Numbered from the stretch's first letter, positions 34,885-44,247 are shown. The stretch: DNA of 64,000 nucleotides from Breznakiella homolactica (GCF_016616095.2 NZ_CP067089.2:4464001-4528000); one strand, 5' to 3'. Numbers and translations: made by a program. Notes: generated by a model from the letters alone, not told the origin.

Positions 34885-35772
34885 ATGATAATCGTTCATA
34901 AATCAAAACCGAGAATGGTTTTCGATAATTTAATGTATATTCTGCTGTTCTTTCTTATCGCCGCTATTTTTATTTTCCCCATGGCCTATGTGGTGGGAAA
35001 CAGCTTCCGGGATACCCAGGCGATATGGAGCAACGCCTATCCTTTTTCTTTGAAGAGCTTTTTTACCCTTAAGGATTTTACCATGGAGGGGTATCTGTAC
35101 TCCCTGGGCCTCACCGACAAAGCCCAGTTCCAGGGGGTAAATATAGGCCGGAATCTGTTTATATCCCTCATGTCGTCCATCTGTGTCGTGGCGTCGTCTT
35201 TGGTTTTCAGTACCAGCGCCGCGTATTTCTTTGCCCGGCTTCCCTTCCCGGGGAAGAAATTTCTGCTGGTGCTTGTGGTGGCCACCATGATGATTCCCCA
35301 GCAGGTCGTTACGGTGCCTTTGTATTTTGTGGCCAACGCCCTGGGTTTGATAAATACGTTCTGGGCGCTGGTGGTTCCCTGGTATTCCAGCCCCTTTGTG
35401 GTATTCCTGCTGATGCAGTTTCTGTCGGATATTCCCTATGAACTGGACGAGGCCGCCATTGTGGACGGCGCCAACCGGTGGCAGATTCTCTGGAAGCTGA
35501 TCCTGCCAAACTGCATTCCCGGCCTGCTTACGGTCTGTCTCATGGAATTCCAGTTTATATGGAATGAATACTTCTGGCCGCTCATCGCGATCAGCAAGAC
35601 AAAACTCCAGCCGATCCAGGTGGCTATCGCTTCCCAGTTTACCGACCGGGCACAGAATTGGGGCGCCGTGTTCGCCTCCATGGTTCTGGCGTCCCTGCCA
35701 ATAATACTGCTGTTCCTGTTCGCGCAGAAATATTTCTATGTCAGTGTCGCCAGTTCGGGCATTAAAGGTTAA
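34885..35772 (+). CDS. ABC sugar transporter permease (MalG/UgpE type)
   Basis: A protein of 295 residues with six predicted transmembrane helices and the EAA loop DEAAIVDGANRWQILWKLILP. ATG 34885 follows AGGAGG closely; a much longer in-frame extension upstream lies inside the previous gene and was rejected. A shared MsmK-like ATPase from elsewhere in the genome probably energises the pair, since none of the importer type is encoded here. Confidence 0.93.
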   Translation: MIIVHKSKPRMVFDNLMYILLFFLIAAIFIFPMAYVVGNSFRDTQAIWSNAYPFSLKSFFTLKDFTMEGYLYSLGLTDKAQFQGVNIGRNLFISLMSSICVVASSLVFSTSAAYFFARLPFPGKKFLLVLVVATMMIPQQVVTVPLYFVANALGLINTFWALVVPWYSSPFVVFLLMQFLSDIPYELDEAAIVDGANRWQILWKLILPNCIPGLLTVCLMEFQFIWNEYFWPLIAISKTKLQPIQVAIASQFTDRAQNWGAVFASMVLASLPIILLFLFAQKYFYVSVASSGIKG

Positions 35773-35785
35773 AAGGAGGGCTGTT

Positions 35786-36589
35786 ATGTTTACAAACTTG
35801 CAAGGAAAGAAATATGTGGTTGGTCTGGTTCATCTGAAACCGCTGCCCGGTACACCTTTATTTAATGAGGGGGATTTTGAGCTCTCCATGGAAAAAGCGC
35901 TCAAGGATACCCAGGCCCTGCTTGACGGCGGAGCCGATGGCTGTCTGCTCCAGTCGGTGGATAAAATTTACCCTTCCACGGACGATACCGATTACGCCCG
36001 GGTATCGGCCCTGGCGGTCATTGCCCATGAAGTGCGGAAGCTGGTCGGCTCCCGGGACTTTAAGATCGGTGTTCAGCTTATGTGGAACTGCATTACCCCG
36101 TCGCTGGCCATCGCGAAGGTCTGCAAAGCCGACTTTACCCGGTGCACCGCGCTGATCGGGACGACTCCGTCTCCCTTCGGGACCATTAATGCGGACCCGC
36201 TGAAGGTTATGTCCTACCGCAGATCCATCGGGGCGGAACAGGTTGCCATGATTGCCGAAATCCAGGGATATCATTTTAAAGGGGACTACGATTCCGGCGC
36301 CATCCGCATGTACGCGAATTCCGCAAAGACCGTGGGCGCCGATGCCGTTGAGGTCATGCACAAGGATGAGGAACTCAACAACCGGATCGTCCATGATCTT
36401 AAAACCGTCAGCGGCTCGCTCCCGGTGGTCCTCGGCGGGGGAACGGATCTTTCCAATGTCACCAGCAGGATGAAGGAAGCCGATATGGCGCTGGTGGGAA
36501 GCTGTTTTGAAAACGGCAAATGGGGCGGAAACATCGATCCCAATACCGTTAAGGAATACGTCGGCCTCGTCCGGTCCATAAAGGTGTAA
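35786..36589 (+). CDS. BtpA/SgcQ family TIM-barrel protein
   Basis: A protein of 267 residues of the BtpA family (PF03437). The family is named for a cyanobacterial photosystem I factor, but in heterotrophs such as E. coli (SgcQ) it is encoded in sugar operons and has no firmly known reaction. Visible family sequence: VGLVHLKPLPGTP, DGGADGCLLQSVDK, and LPVVLGGGTDLSNV near the phosphate-binding end. ATG 35786 follows GGAGGG. Position directly after the permeases suggests an enzyme acting on the imported sugar or its phosphate. Confidence 0.88.
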   Translation: MFTNLQGKKYVVGLVHLKPLPGTPLFNEGDFELSMEKALKDTQALLDGGADGCLLQSVDKIYPSTDDTDYARVSALAVIAHEVRKLVGSRDFKIGVQLMWNCITPSLAIAKVCKADFTRCTALIGTTPSPFGTINADPLKVMSYRRSIGAEQVAMIAEIQGYHFKGDYDSGAIRMYANSAKTVGADAVEVMHKDEELNNRIVHDLKTVSGSLPVVLGGGTDLSNVTSRMKEADMALVGSCFENGKWGGNIDPNTVKEYVGLVRSIKV

Positions 36590-36591
36590 GT

Positions 36592-37725
36592 ATGCGTTTG
36601 GATTATCAGCTCGCAACGGATCAGCTTTCTACATTGCAGGATCTGTATACAGAAACTTTCCCCGAGATAGACCGCAGACTCCGGAATCTCTTTACCGCCG
36701 GCGATCTGCTCAGCGTAAAAAAAGTCTATGTCGTCGGTGACGGTGATTCCTGCCACGCGGCACTGGCCTCAAAAAACGCGTTCATGCGTTTAACCAATGT
36801 CGAATACTTTGCCGTTCCCGCCATGAAATTTCTGGCCTATGAGGTGGACTGCATCCGGGACTACAGCCCGAACCAGTCCATGGTAATCGGCGTTTCAGCT
36901 TCCGGTGAATCGAAGCGGGTCGTCCAGGCCCTGCAGAGAACCCGGGAAAAGGCGCCCGATACCAGAATTGTCGCCATGGTGGGCAATCCCGAATCATCCG
37001 CCGCCAAGGCCGCCGATTCAGTATACGACATCAGTATCCCCGAACTGGGACGGGCTCCGGGCATCCGTACCTACGGCGCATCCCTGTTCGGGCTTGCGGC
37101 CTTGGCCATACGCATCGGGGAAATACAGAACAAATACCACATGAATGAGGCTAACGCCATGCGGAAGCTCATCGCCGCGCAGGGCAGTTTCATTCCTAAG
37201 ATAATAGAAGACAGTAACACTGTTTCGGAAAAAATAACAAAATGGGCGAAGTCCCCGTTTTTTATGACCGCGGGCTGCGGCAGCCATTTCGGAACCGCGG
37301 CGTTTTCCGCGGCAAAGCTCATGGAAATCGCCGGGGTGTACTGCATTCCCCAGGACCTTGAGGAATGGATGCATGTGGAGCGGTTTACCTATCCCGTGGA
37401 TACGCCGCTCATCGTGATAGCCCCCGGAGGCGCTTCGTTTAACCATGCCCTCAAGCTTATGGAAACCGCGAAGCAGATCGGCCATCCCGTAATCGCGGTG
37501 ACGGACCAGCCGGAACACGGATCTATTGCCGCCCGCGCTGACGCGGTAATTCCGGTTTCCGGCAGCCTGGACGAACACTTCAAGCAGTTTCTGTTTTATA
37601 TCCCTTCAGTCCTGATCGGAGCGGTCCTGGCTAAGGAACTGGACCGGGGAATGTTTATGTCCGGAGATGAATCGATCCGGGAACCGAGGGCCGTGATGAC
37701 CCGGTATCTCAAGGAGGAAGTGTAA
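36592..37725 (+). CDS. SIS-domain protein 1 (double SIS, GlmS/FrlB-like isomerase or deglycase)
   Basis: A 377-residue protein with two sugar-isomerase (SIS) domains. Key segments are VYVVGDGDSCHAALASKNA (first phosphosugar-binding loop), IGVSASGESKRVVQALQ, GRAPGIRTYGASLFG, and QDLEEWMHVERFTYP (near the usual catalytic Glu). Enzymes of this family isomerise ketose and aldose aminosugar phosphates or split fructoselysine- or glucoselysine-6-phosphate. It lacks a glutaminase domain. It is a clear paralogue of the 38162 gene. The TAA overlaps the ATG of yjbQ. Confidence 0.9.
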   Translation: MRLDYQLATDQLSTLQDLYTETFPEIDRRLRNLFTAGDLLSVKKVYVVGDGDSCHAALASKNAFMRLTNVEYFAVPAMKFLAYEVDCIRDYSPNQSMVIGVSASGESKRVVQALQRTREKAPDTRIVAMVGNPESSAAKAADSVYDISIPELGRAPGIRTYGASLFGLAALAIRIGEIQNKYHMNEANAMRKLIAAQGSFIPKIIEDSNTVSEKITKWAKSPFFMTAGCGSHFGTAAFSAAKLMEIAGVYCIPQDLEEWMHVERFTYPVDTPLIVIAPGGASFNHALKLMETAKQIGHPVIAVTDQPEHGSIAARADAVIPVSGSLDEHFKQFLFYIPSVLIGAVLAKELDRGMFMSGDESIREPRAVMTRYLKEEV

Positions 37726-38132
37726 TGTTCTATACGATAAAATTCCGGACCGATGCCCAGCACTCCTGGAAGAATTTAAATGAAGACATTAATGCGGTTC
37801 TTGCGGAAAACAGTATCGGCGACGGGATTTGCTGTGTCTTCAATCCCCATTCAACAGCGGGGCTTTTTATCAATTCCTATATGGACCCGAAAACCCCGGA
37901 TGATATTTTCGATACGATAAAATCTTTGGTGCCCATGCGGGTCGATTTCCGCCACCAGTTCGATACGCCTTCGGATGCGGCGGCGCACATCAAATCGTGC
38001 CTGGTGGGAAATTCCGAGACCGTTTTTGTCGAAGAAGGCCGGCTTAAATTAGGCGGTTCCCAGGGAATCATTTTCGCGGAATTTGACGGCCCCCGGGACC
38101 GGGAAGTCTGGCTGAAAGTAATCAAAGCCTGA
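37725..38132 (+). CDS. YjbQ family protein (UPF0047)
   Basis: A 135-residue member of the YjbQ family, for which a secondary thiamine-phosphate synthase activity has been reported. The conserved core is seen in CCVFNPHSTAGLFINS and VDFRHQ, then DAAAHIKSCLVGNSETV and GGSQGIIFAEFDGPR. The His residues that bind metal in structures are kept. It is translationally coupled to SIS protein 1 (TAATG), which suggests a role in the same pathway; that role is unknown. Confidence 0.92.
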   Translation: MFYTIKFRTDAQHSWKNLNEDINAVLAENSIGDGICCVFNPHSTAGLFINSYMDPKTPDDIFDTIKSLVPMRVDFRHQFDTPSDAAAHIKSCLVGNSETVFVEEGRLKLGGSQGIIFAEFDGPRDREVWLKVIKA

Positions 38133-38161
38133 GCTTTAGACCATTCCTACGGAGATTTATT

Positions 38162-39241
38162 ATGGATAGAAGGGAACCCGAATTAATCCTTGATCAGATG
38201 AAAACCTACGGAAATCTTCACCGGAAGGAACTGCCCGGGCTGCTGCTCAATCCCGGCCTTTCAAAGGATGCCGTTGATTTGAAACCTGTCCATGTCGTAT
38301 ACGCTATCGGAGACGGTGATTCATACTACGCGGCCCAGTCCGCGGAGTACGGATTCAAGCATATCAGCGGAACCATATACTTTCCCGTTCCGGCACTGGA
38401 ATTTCTGCATTACATTCTCCCGGTATTGGGCGAGAGAAATCCAGAGACCCTTCTGGTTATCGGTATTTCCGCTTCCGGGGGATCCCCGATTGTGGTTGAG
38501 GCCATACAGGAATGCCGCAGCCGGTACCCGAAAATTAAAACCCTCGCCATCTGCGGGAAAAAGGAATCCCTCCTGGAATCATCCGCGGAATACTCCGAGG
38601 CGGTGCAGCTTGAGGAACTGGGGCGGACTCCGGGCATCCGGACGTACGCGGCTTCCCTCACGGGGCTTTTTTCGGCTGCCTGCAGTATCGGTGAGGCAAA
38701 AGGTCGCTCCGGGTCTCTGTCGAGAAAATCAATTGCGGCGTTTATAGCAGAAAACGCGGAGGGCGCCGAAAAGACCATTGAGAATACGATCAGGATGGGT
38801 CCGGCCCTGGCGGATATTGCCGGCGGCAGCTTCATAGGATGCGTCGGAAGCGGGCCCGACCAGGGAACGGCCCTGTTCAGCAGCGCCAAGATTGTTGAGG
38901 GCAGCGGGGTAACCGCCGCCGGGCAGGATCTTGAGGAATGGAACCATGTGGAGAGTTTCGCCTATCCCCTGGATTCGGCGCTGATTATTTTCGCCAACCC
39001 CGGGCCGGCTTTTAAACGGGCCGCGACCCTGATTTCCGCGGCCAAGGCTCTGGGGCACAGGATCATCGCGGTAGTTCCCGGAGAAATCCATGACTTCGAT
39101 GCTTCGGCGGATGCGGTGGTACCTGTCTTTGGCATTTTTAACGAACTGCTCGCGCCCTTAACCCAGTATATTCCCGGGACCGTCCTGGCGTATTACCTTG
39201 CGAAAAAACACGGCCGGGCCATGTTTATGTCGGACCGTTAG
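38162..39241 (+). CDS. SIS-domain protein 2 (paralogue of SIS protein 1)
   Basis: A 359-residue double-SIS protein. The same landmarks as in SIS protein 1 are present: VVYAIGDGDSYYAAQSAEYGF, IGISASGGSPIVVEAIQ, GRTPGIRTYAASLTGL, and QDLEEWNHVESFAYPLD. GGAG precedes the ATG. Two diverged copies in one operon suggest either a heteromeric enzyme or two successive steps. Confidence 0.9.
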   Translation: MDRREPELILDQMKTYGNLHRKELPGLLLNPGLSKDAVDLKPVHVVYAIGDGDSYYAAQSAEYGFKHISGTIYFPVPALEFLHYILPVLGERNPETLLVIGISASGGSPIVVEAIQECRSRYPKIKTLAICGKKESLLESSAEYSEAVQLEELGRTPGIRTYAASLTGLFSAACSIGEAKGRSGSLSRKSIAAFIAENAEGAEKTIENTIRMGPALADIAGGSFIGCVGSGPDQGTALFSSAKIVEGSGVTAAGQDLEEWNHVESFAYPLDSALIIFANPGPAFKRAATLISAAKALGHRIIAVVPGEIHDFDASADAVVPVFGIFNELLAPLTQYIPGTVLAYYLAKKHGRAMFMSDR

Positions 39242-39258
39242 TCCCGAAGGATGCTGCC

Positions 39259-40200
39259 ATGATCGACTATGTTATTTACGGGAAGATTATAATCGATAAT
39301 ATCGGCCTTCTGGACGGTACCATAATCCGTGACCAGCTCGGCGGCGGGGGACCCCAGGGGGCGTTCGGCGCCCGGGTCTGGAGCGATTCCGTGGGCCTTG
39401 TGACCAGGGTCGGCAATACATTCCCCGAAACCGCGCGGAACAGCCTGAACCGCCTCAGGATCAACACCGACGGTCTCGCGGTCTATCCCGACCTCGAGAC
39501 GCTTTACGGTATCATGATGTACGATGAAAATGATTACCTCAATGTAAAGGACCGGGATACCTACGCGGAACTGAATAAACTCCACTTTAACCTGGAACAG
39601 CTTCTGGAAAGAAATATTGTCCTTCCGGAGTCATACCGGAATCCCAAAGCCATCCATCTGATTACCGAATTTACCAGCGAGGATATGGTCCGCCAGGCCC
39701 TGGAAATAAAGAAGAAAGGATCGGTATTTTCTCTGGAGCCGCTGATTGACTACCGGGAATGGAAAAACAAAGATGAAATAACCGAATTCCTGCATCAGGT
39801 TGACGTGGTCTCCCCGGATTGGCCTTCCGCGAGCGGACTGGCCGGAAGCAGTGATCCCAAGGAAGTTCTTACCTGGTGGTCCAAAAAAGGCGCTGCCTGC
39901 GTATCCGTCAGAAACGGCCGGCAGGGGTCCTATGTCTGGGACCGGGATCACGATACCATGTGGCACGTTCCCATCATTGACGCCCCCAGGGTCGATCCCA
40001 CCGGCTGCGGCAACAGTTACGCCGGGGGATTCTGTGTGGGATGGGAGAAGCACCGGGACGCGAAGATCGCCGGAGCCATGGGTACGGTCTCCGCGACCTT
40101 TATGATCGAGACACCCGGTATCGCGGCGGTCGAGGACAGTACCCAGGCCGAAGCAACCCGGTATCTTGATGCATTAATGGATACTATCCGTGAACTCTGA
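39259..40200 (+). CDS. PfkB-family carbohydrate kinase, atypical active site
   Basis: A 313-residue ribokinase-like protein. The N-terminal glycine motif is QLGGGGPQGAFGARVWSDS. The C-terminal signature reads DPTGCGNSYAGGFCVGWEK where most members have GAGD; the catalytic-base Asp is therefore Asn here, as in some Mak32-like relatives. The rest of the fold looks intact. The expected role is phosphorylation of a sugar or nucleoside, but the Asn puts activity in doubt. The stop overlaps the next gene's GTG by 11 bp. Confidence 0.87.
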   Translation: MIDYVIYGKIIIDNIGLLDGTIIRDQLGGGGPQGAFGARVWSDSVGLVTRVGNTFPETARNSLNRLRINTDGLAVYPDLETLYGIMMYDENDYLNVKDRDTYAELNKLHFNLEQLLERNIVLPESYRNPKAIHLITEFTSEDMVRQALEIKKKGSVFSLEPLIDYREWKNKDEITEFLHQVDVVSPDWPSASGLAGSSDPKEVLTWWSKKGAACVSVRNGRQGSYVWDRDHDTMWHVPIIDAPRVDPTGCGNSYAGGFCVGWEKHRDAKIAGAMGTVSATFMIETPGIAAVEDSTQAEATRYLDALMDTIREL

Positions 40201-41161
40201 TACCCGGGAGCTTATTGCCTTTTCGGAGGTAACAAAACAATTCCACAAGCGGCAGGTGCTTAATCCGGTGACCTTTACCCTGAGCAGGGGAAAGAGTCTC
40301 GCTATCCTCGGGCCCAACGGCGCGGGCAAGACAACCCTTATCCGGCTTATGCTTGGCGTGATTCCCCAAAGCAGCGGCCAGGTCGCCGTCTTCGGCGCTC
40401 CCATTGAACCGTCATCCTTTGAATCGAAAAAAAAAATAGGCGTGGTTATTGAGGAACAGACTTTTTTTCTGGATATGACCGCCTGGGAGTACCTCCGGTT
40501 TTTTGGGGAACTTTACCAGGTCGGCGATATCCAAAACCGGGCCGGCGCGCTGCTCCGGTACATGGAACTGTACGATTCCCGGTCAAAAAAAATCCGGGAA
40601 TATTCCACGGGGATGAAAAAAAAGCTGAATATTATCCAGGCGGTTCTCCATAAACCTGAGATCCTGATATTCGACGAGCCTTTTTCCGGCCTCGATCCCC
40701 AGGGGATTTACCTGACCGTAAACCTGCTCAAGGAAATGAAAAAATCCGGTTCTACCCTTATTATCTGTTCCCATATTCTTTCGGAAATTGACGATCTGGT
40801 GGATGATCTCCTGATTATCAACTCCGGTGATGTTAAGGCATACGGCAGCAAAACAGATCTGTGGCGGAAATCTGACGGAGGATATTCCCTGGACATTCTA
40901 TTAATAGAAGAAAATACCCCGGGAATTGAACGCCTGGGGAATCTCAGCGGAGTTGTTTCCTGGGAGAAACAGGGACAATGCCGGTACCGTCTGTCCGTCG
41001 CCGGAGATGAGCGGAACCGCAGGGCCATAGCCGAAGCAATTGTTGCTTCCGGCCTTCTGGTTGCGGGGATAACCTATTCAGAACCATCCGTCGCGATGGT
41101 CTATTCGAAAATCATGGAATCCGCCGGGCTGCCCCAGGAACCGGGAGGTCCTGTATTTTGA
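40190..41161 (+). CDS. ABC-2 type transporter, ATPase subunit
   Basis: A 323-residue ATPase. Walker A is LGPNGAGKTTL, the signature is YSTGMKKKLNI, and Walker B is EILIFDEPFSGLDPQG. The domain arrangement is that of exporter (DrrA/CcmA-like) ATPases rather than sugar importers. The C-terminal 100 residues form a DUF4162-like tail. It starts with GTG inside the end of the kinase gene and overlaps the permease start, so the three are coupled. Confidence 0.9.
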   Translation: MNSDTRELIAFSEVTKQFHKRQVLNPVTFTLSRGKSLAILGPNGAGKTTLIRLMLGVIPQSSGQVAVFGAPIEPSSFESKKKIGVVIEEQTFFLDMTAWEYLRFFGELYQVGDIQNRAGALLRYMELYDSRSKKIREYSTGMKKKLNIIQAVLHKPEILIFDEPFSGLDPQGIYLTVNLLKEMKKSGSTLIICSHILSEIDDLVDDLLIINSGDVKAYGSKTDLWRKSDGGYSLDILLIEENTPGIERLGNLSGVVSWEKQGQCRYRLSVAGDERNRRAIAEAIVASGLLVAGITYSEPSVAMVYSKIMESAGLPQEPGGPVF

Positions 41162-41994
41162 ACAGTGATAAACAATTCAGAAGCAATACTATTAAGGTTC
41201 TGACAAAATATTTTATCCGGAACATTGCTTTCCGTTTCGAAAGCTGGTTTCTCTTTGTCTCGGTGCTGCTCATATTCTCCGGTTTTACAATCAATGCGCT
41301 GCGTTCCGTCGCGAAGGATATGTTCATAGTGACTTCCAATATTTATGAGCAGCCGATTTTCGCGGGGGTTCTGTTTGTCTGCGTTTTTTCATCCTTTCTC
41401 CAGATGCTCCACATATCCAGGGATATCGACAGCAGGATCTACGAGTCTTATCTGTACGGACCCGTGGACGAATCCTCATACATTATAAGTATTTTCGTAT
41501 CCTACAGCCTGATGAACTGTGTCGCGGTTTTTGTGCTGCCTCTGCTGTGGATTACCGCGGTTTATCTGTTGGCCGGTATTCCCGTTACCGCCGCCGCGGT
41601 GCTGCAGATCCTTATCGGATACGTTCTGTCGAATTTGATACTGACCATTGCCATGTGCATCGGCGCTTTGGCGAAAAAATCGAAACTCGCTCTTTGGTAC
41701 CTGCTCCTGTTCCATGTGGTCTGCATAGGAATAATCCTCGGGAATACGGTTATTTCCACATACCTGGTTCCCGTAAAACGGACCGATGTGGATGTTTTCT
41801 CCTTCTTCAGGGTGGTGTCCCAGTCATTGTACGATGCCTCGGTGTATTTCTCTCCGTATACGCAGTTTTATATTCTGCAGAAGAATTTCAGCTATGGAAT
41901 TCTTCCGGTGGTTCTTATCTGCGCTGCCTTTGCCGCGGGGCAGGTGCTTTTCGGGTTTCTCAGCAGATGGCTGTTTAAAAGGAGCGTACTATGA
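41158..41994 (+). CDS. ABC-2 type transporter, membrane subunit
   Basis: A 278-residue integral membrane protein with about six transmembrane helices (for example FLFVSVLLIFSGFTINAL; ILIGYVLSNLILTIAMCIG). The TTG start at 41158 overlaps the stop of the ATPase gene; GGGAGG lies 7-12 nt upstream. It is the partner of the preceding ATPase. Its substrate is unknown. Confidence 0.82.
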   Translation: MNSDKQFRSNTIKVLTKYFIRNIAFRFESWFLFVSVLLIFSGFTINALRSVAKDMFIVTSNIYEQPIFAGVLFVCVFSSFLQMLHISRDIDSRIYESYLYGPVDESSYIISIFVSYSLMNCVAVFVLPLLWITAVYLLAGIPVTAAAVLQILIGYVLSNLILTIAMCIGALAKKSKLALWYLLLFHVVCIGIILGNTVISTYLVPVKRTDVDVFSFFRVVSQSLYDASVYFSPYTQFYILQKNFSYGILPVVLICAAFAAGQVLFGFLSRWLFKRSVL

Positions 41995-43238
41995 AAAACC
42001 GGACTGCCGCCGTTCTGCTGCTGTTGGCCGGTTTCCTTGCCTACGCCCAGGATGAGAAATTCGACACCATCTACGCAATCAACTTTTTTGACGGTATCGC
42101 ATACAACAGCACTATTGTACCGGAAAACGCCGGGGAGATTTTTATCCAGGCGGACCGGATGAACGCCTTTGTCGTCCGGGAGACTTCCCTGTATTACTGG
42201 CCCCTTACCAGTGAGTACAAAGCCGACTGGGCCGCCAGGAACATTCCGCTCCGGGGAACCCTCTGCGTAAAGGACAGCGGCGGACGGATACACCGCATCG
42301 AGGCCCAGCGGTATGTGATCCAGTACGATATGAATGACATTGCCGGCACCATCGGTATTTACTGGGGTTCCGATGCCGACCGGAAACACCGGGAGTTTAC
42401 GGCGGCCCAGCGGCGGTATTCGGAGGCGGTATACGCCTACAACGCGGCGGCCCGGGATTATGACCGGAAGATTTCCGAGTATCTCCGGAATCCGCCCGCT
42501 GATCCCGGGGAATTTCCCGAAGTCCCCCTTCCGCCGAAGGATTTTACCGTTATGTCCACGGATGTAAACATAGGGTTTCCCGTGGAGTTCCCCGCGGGGA
42601 AATACCGTATGTATTTTGAGGACCCCGACGGCCGGGAAGTCCCGGGAACCCGGAAGCGTCTCAGGGTATTTAGCCCCAGGGAACGGATCGGGGGCTTCCG
42701 GGTTTTTGAGGAAGGCCGGTGGTCCGTACCTTCGGATTTTCCCGACAGTACCATGACGCTGTTTACGCTCCCGGGGAGCAGTCTGTACCTGCAGCCCTAC
42801 GATTACCTCCATTTCGACGGCCATTCCTACAACCTGATGATGAATCCCCAGAACCGGTACAGCCGGAACGCCTTTTCAATCTGGGTTCCCGTGGCGCTCA
42901 ACCCGTCGGTTACAACAATGACCCTGGGAACCGAGACCATGGAGCTCCGGGGATATAAGGTTAACCAGATAGCGGGAAGCAAGCTGGGGTATGTAATCAA
43001 TCCCCTGGAACTGGGCCACGCGGAAAGTACCTTTTCCGGATTTTCCCTCACCATTCCCCAATCATTTGAAGGAAAAACCTATTCCTTAGGCGGGACCAGT
43101 ACCCTGTCGGTTCTGCGGATTTTCGGGGGAATGGAATTCATGCTTATAGTTATTTCGATTATTCCCCTTGCGGGTTTTGCCGCTGTTACGGTATACCGCC
43201 GCCGGAAAGAACGCAGTTTCAAACAAAAGGAGATATAA
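41991..43238 (+). CDS. Secreted, C-terminally anchored protein of unknown function
   Basis: A 415-residue protein with a signal peptide (cut after LAYAQ) and one transmembrane helix near residues 380-402 followed by a basic tail. Most of it therefore lies in the periplasm. It has Tyr-rich beta-type sequence and a short helical hairpin near residues 130-155. I do not recognise a family. It overlaps the ABC-2 permease gene by 4 bp and probably works with that transporter. Confidence 0.75.
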   Translation: MKNRTAAVLLLLAGFLAYAQDEKFDTIYAINFFDGIAYNSTIVPENAGEIFIQADRMNAFVVRETSLYYWPLTSEYKADWAARNIPLRGTLCVKDSGGRIHRIEAQRYVIQYDMNDIAGTIGIYWGSDADRKHREFTAAQRRYSEAVYAYNAAARDYDRKISEYLRNPPADPGEFPEVPLPPKDFTVMSTDVNIGFPVEFPAGKYRMYFEDPDGREVPGTRKRLRVFSPRERIGGFRVFEEGRWSVPSDFPDSTMTLFTLPGSSLYLQPYDYLHFDGHSYNLMMNPQNRYSRNAFSIWVPVALNPSVTTMTLGTETMELRGYKVNQIAGSKLGYVINPLELGHAESTFSGFSLTIPQSFEGKTYSLGGTSTLSVLRIFGGMEFMLIVISIIPLAGFAAVTVYRRRKERSFKQKEI

Positions 43239-43239
43239 T

Positions 43240-44247
43240 ATGAACTTTGCGCCTCTTGTACCTCAGCCCGCGGCCATTTTCATGGCATTGCTTGCCGCTT
43301 CGATGTGGGGTTCCTGGTTTATCTCCCTGAAGCACCTAGGGGAATATCCGCTGGATGCCTTTTATATGACCTTATTTACCACATCCCTTATTTTTGTGTG
43401 GTCCGTGGGCCTCATAATTGACCGGTCCGGAATATTTGCCAATATCCGGGAACTGTGGCTGATTAACCCGTCAAAGATCCTTATCGTTCTGCTCGGCGGT
43501 GTGATGTACGTTATCGGGATGAGCATCCAGCTGAAGGTCATGACCCTCATCGGGCTGACCCTTTCACAGCCCATGCAGGCGTCGATCAACTTTGTTGTCG
43601 GCACGGCGATCACCACCGGTATCGGAGGCCGCCCGGAGGGGCTGTCCATGGGCAGGGTAGGGCTTTCGGTCTTTTTTCTCCTGGCCGCGGTTTTTTTTGT
43701 TTTCTTCGCGGAACGGTGCAAGTCCGCATCCCAGCGGGAAAAGAATATCGATACGGGGCTGAGCAAGGACAAAAGCGTCATGAAAAAAGCGGTGATGCTC
43801 ATAGCCCTGGGTTCCCTGTTCAGTCCCGGATATACCCTGGCCCTTTCCTATGGCTTAAAAACCATAACCCAGCCGGTGGGCATGGCGGTGCTGCCCTTTA
43901 TGTGCATGCTCTGTACCGGGGCATTTATCGGCGCGCTCCTGACCAGCGGTATACGCCTGACCCGCCGCAGACAGTGGCATCTCATTTGGAAGGCTCCGTT
44001 CAAAATCCATAAATTCGGGATTATCTCAGGGCTGTTCCATTACGGCGGCAATATCATCCATACATTCGCCACGGGAGCCCTCAGTTCCGCCGTAAGCTGG
44101 CCCCTGGGACTGACTTCCGGTGTCTGGACCCAGCTTTGGGGTATAAAATACGGTGAATTCAAAGGGGCACCGAAGCGGGCGTATGTTTTCCAGTTCTGCA
44201 GTTTTGCCTGCTATATTCTGGGAGCGTTCTTTATAGTATTCAGGTAA
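43240..44247 (+). CDS. DMT-superfamily-like permease (RhaT / glucose-ribose-porter type)
   Basis: A 335-residue integral membrane protein with about ten transmembrane helices. MWGSWFISLKHLGEYPLDAF and its glycine-rich helices recall the DMT sugar porters such as RhaT; this is a fold-level guess. ATG 43240 follows AGGAGAT. It is the last gene of the operon, so it may import or export a pathway compound. Confidence 0.7.
   Translation: MNFAPLVPQPAAIFMALLAASMWGSWFISLKHLGEYPLDAFYMTLFTTSLIFVWSVGLIIDRSGIFANIRELWLINPSKILIVLLGGVMYVIGMSIQLKVMTLIGLTLSQPMQASINFVVGTAITTGIGGRPEGLSMGRVGLSVFFLLAAVFFVFFAERCKSASQREKNIDTGLSKDKSVMKKAVMLIALGSLFSPGYTLALSYGLKTITQPVGMAVLPFMCMLCTGAFIGALLTSGIRLTRRRQWHLIWKAPFKIHKFGIISGLFHYGGNIIHTFATGALSSAVSWPLGLTSGVWTQLWGIKYGEFKGAPKRAYVFQFCSFACYILGAFFIVFR

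Noticed and set aside
40190-41161. ATPase subunit of the sugar importer at 32589-35772
   Set aside because: Its sequence type and overlap with an ABC-2 membrane subunit point to an exporter; importer ATPases have a different C-terminal domain.
41892-42824. 310-codon minus-strand frame
   Set aside because: Opposite strand of an exported protein with signal peptide and membrane anchor; no promoter or ribosome site.
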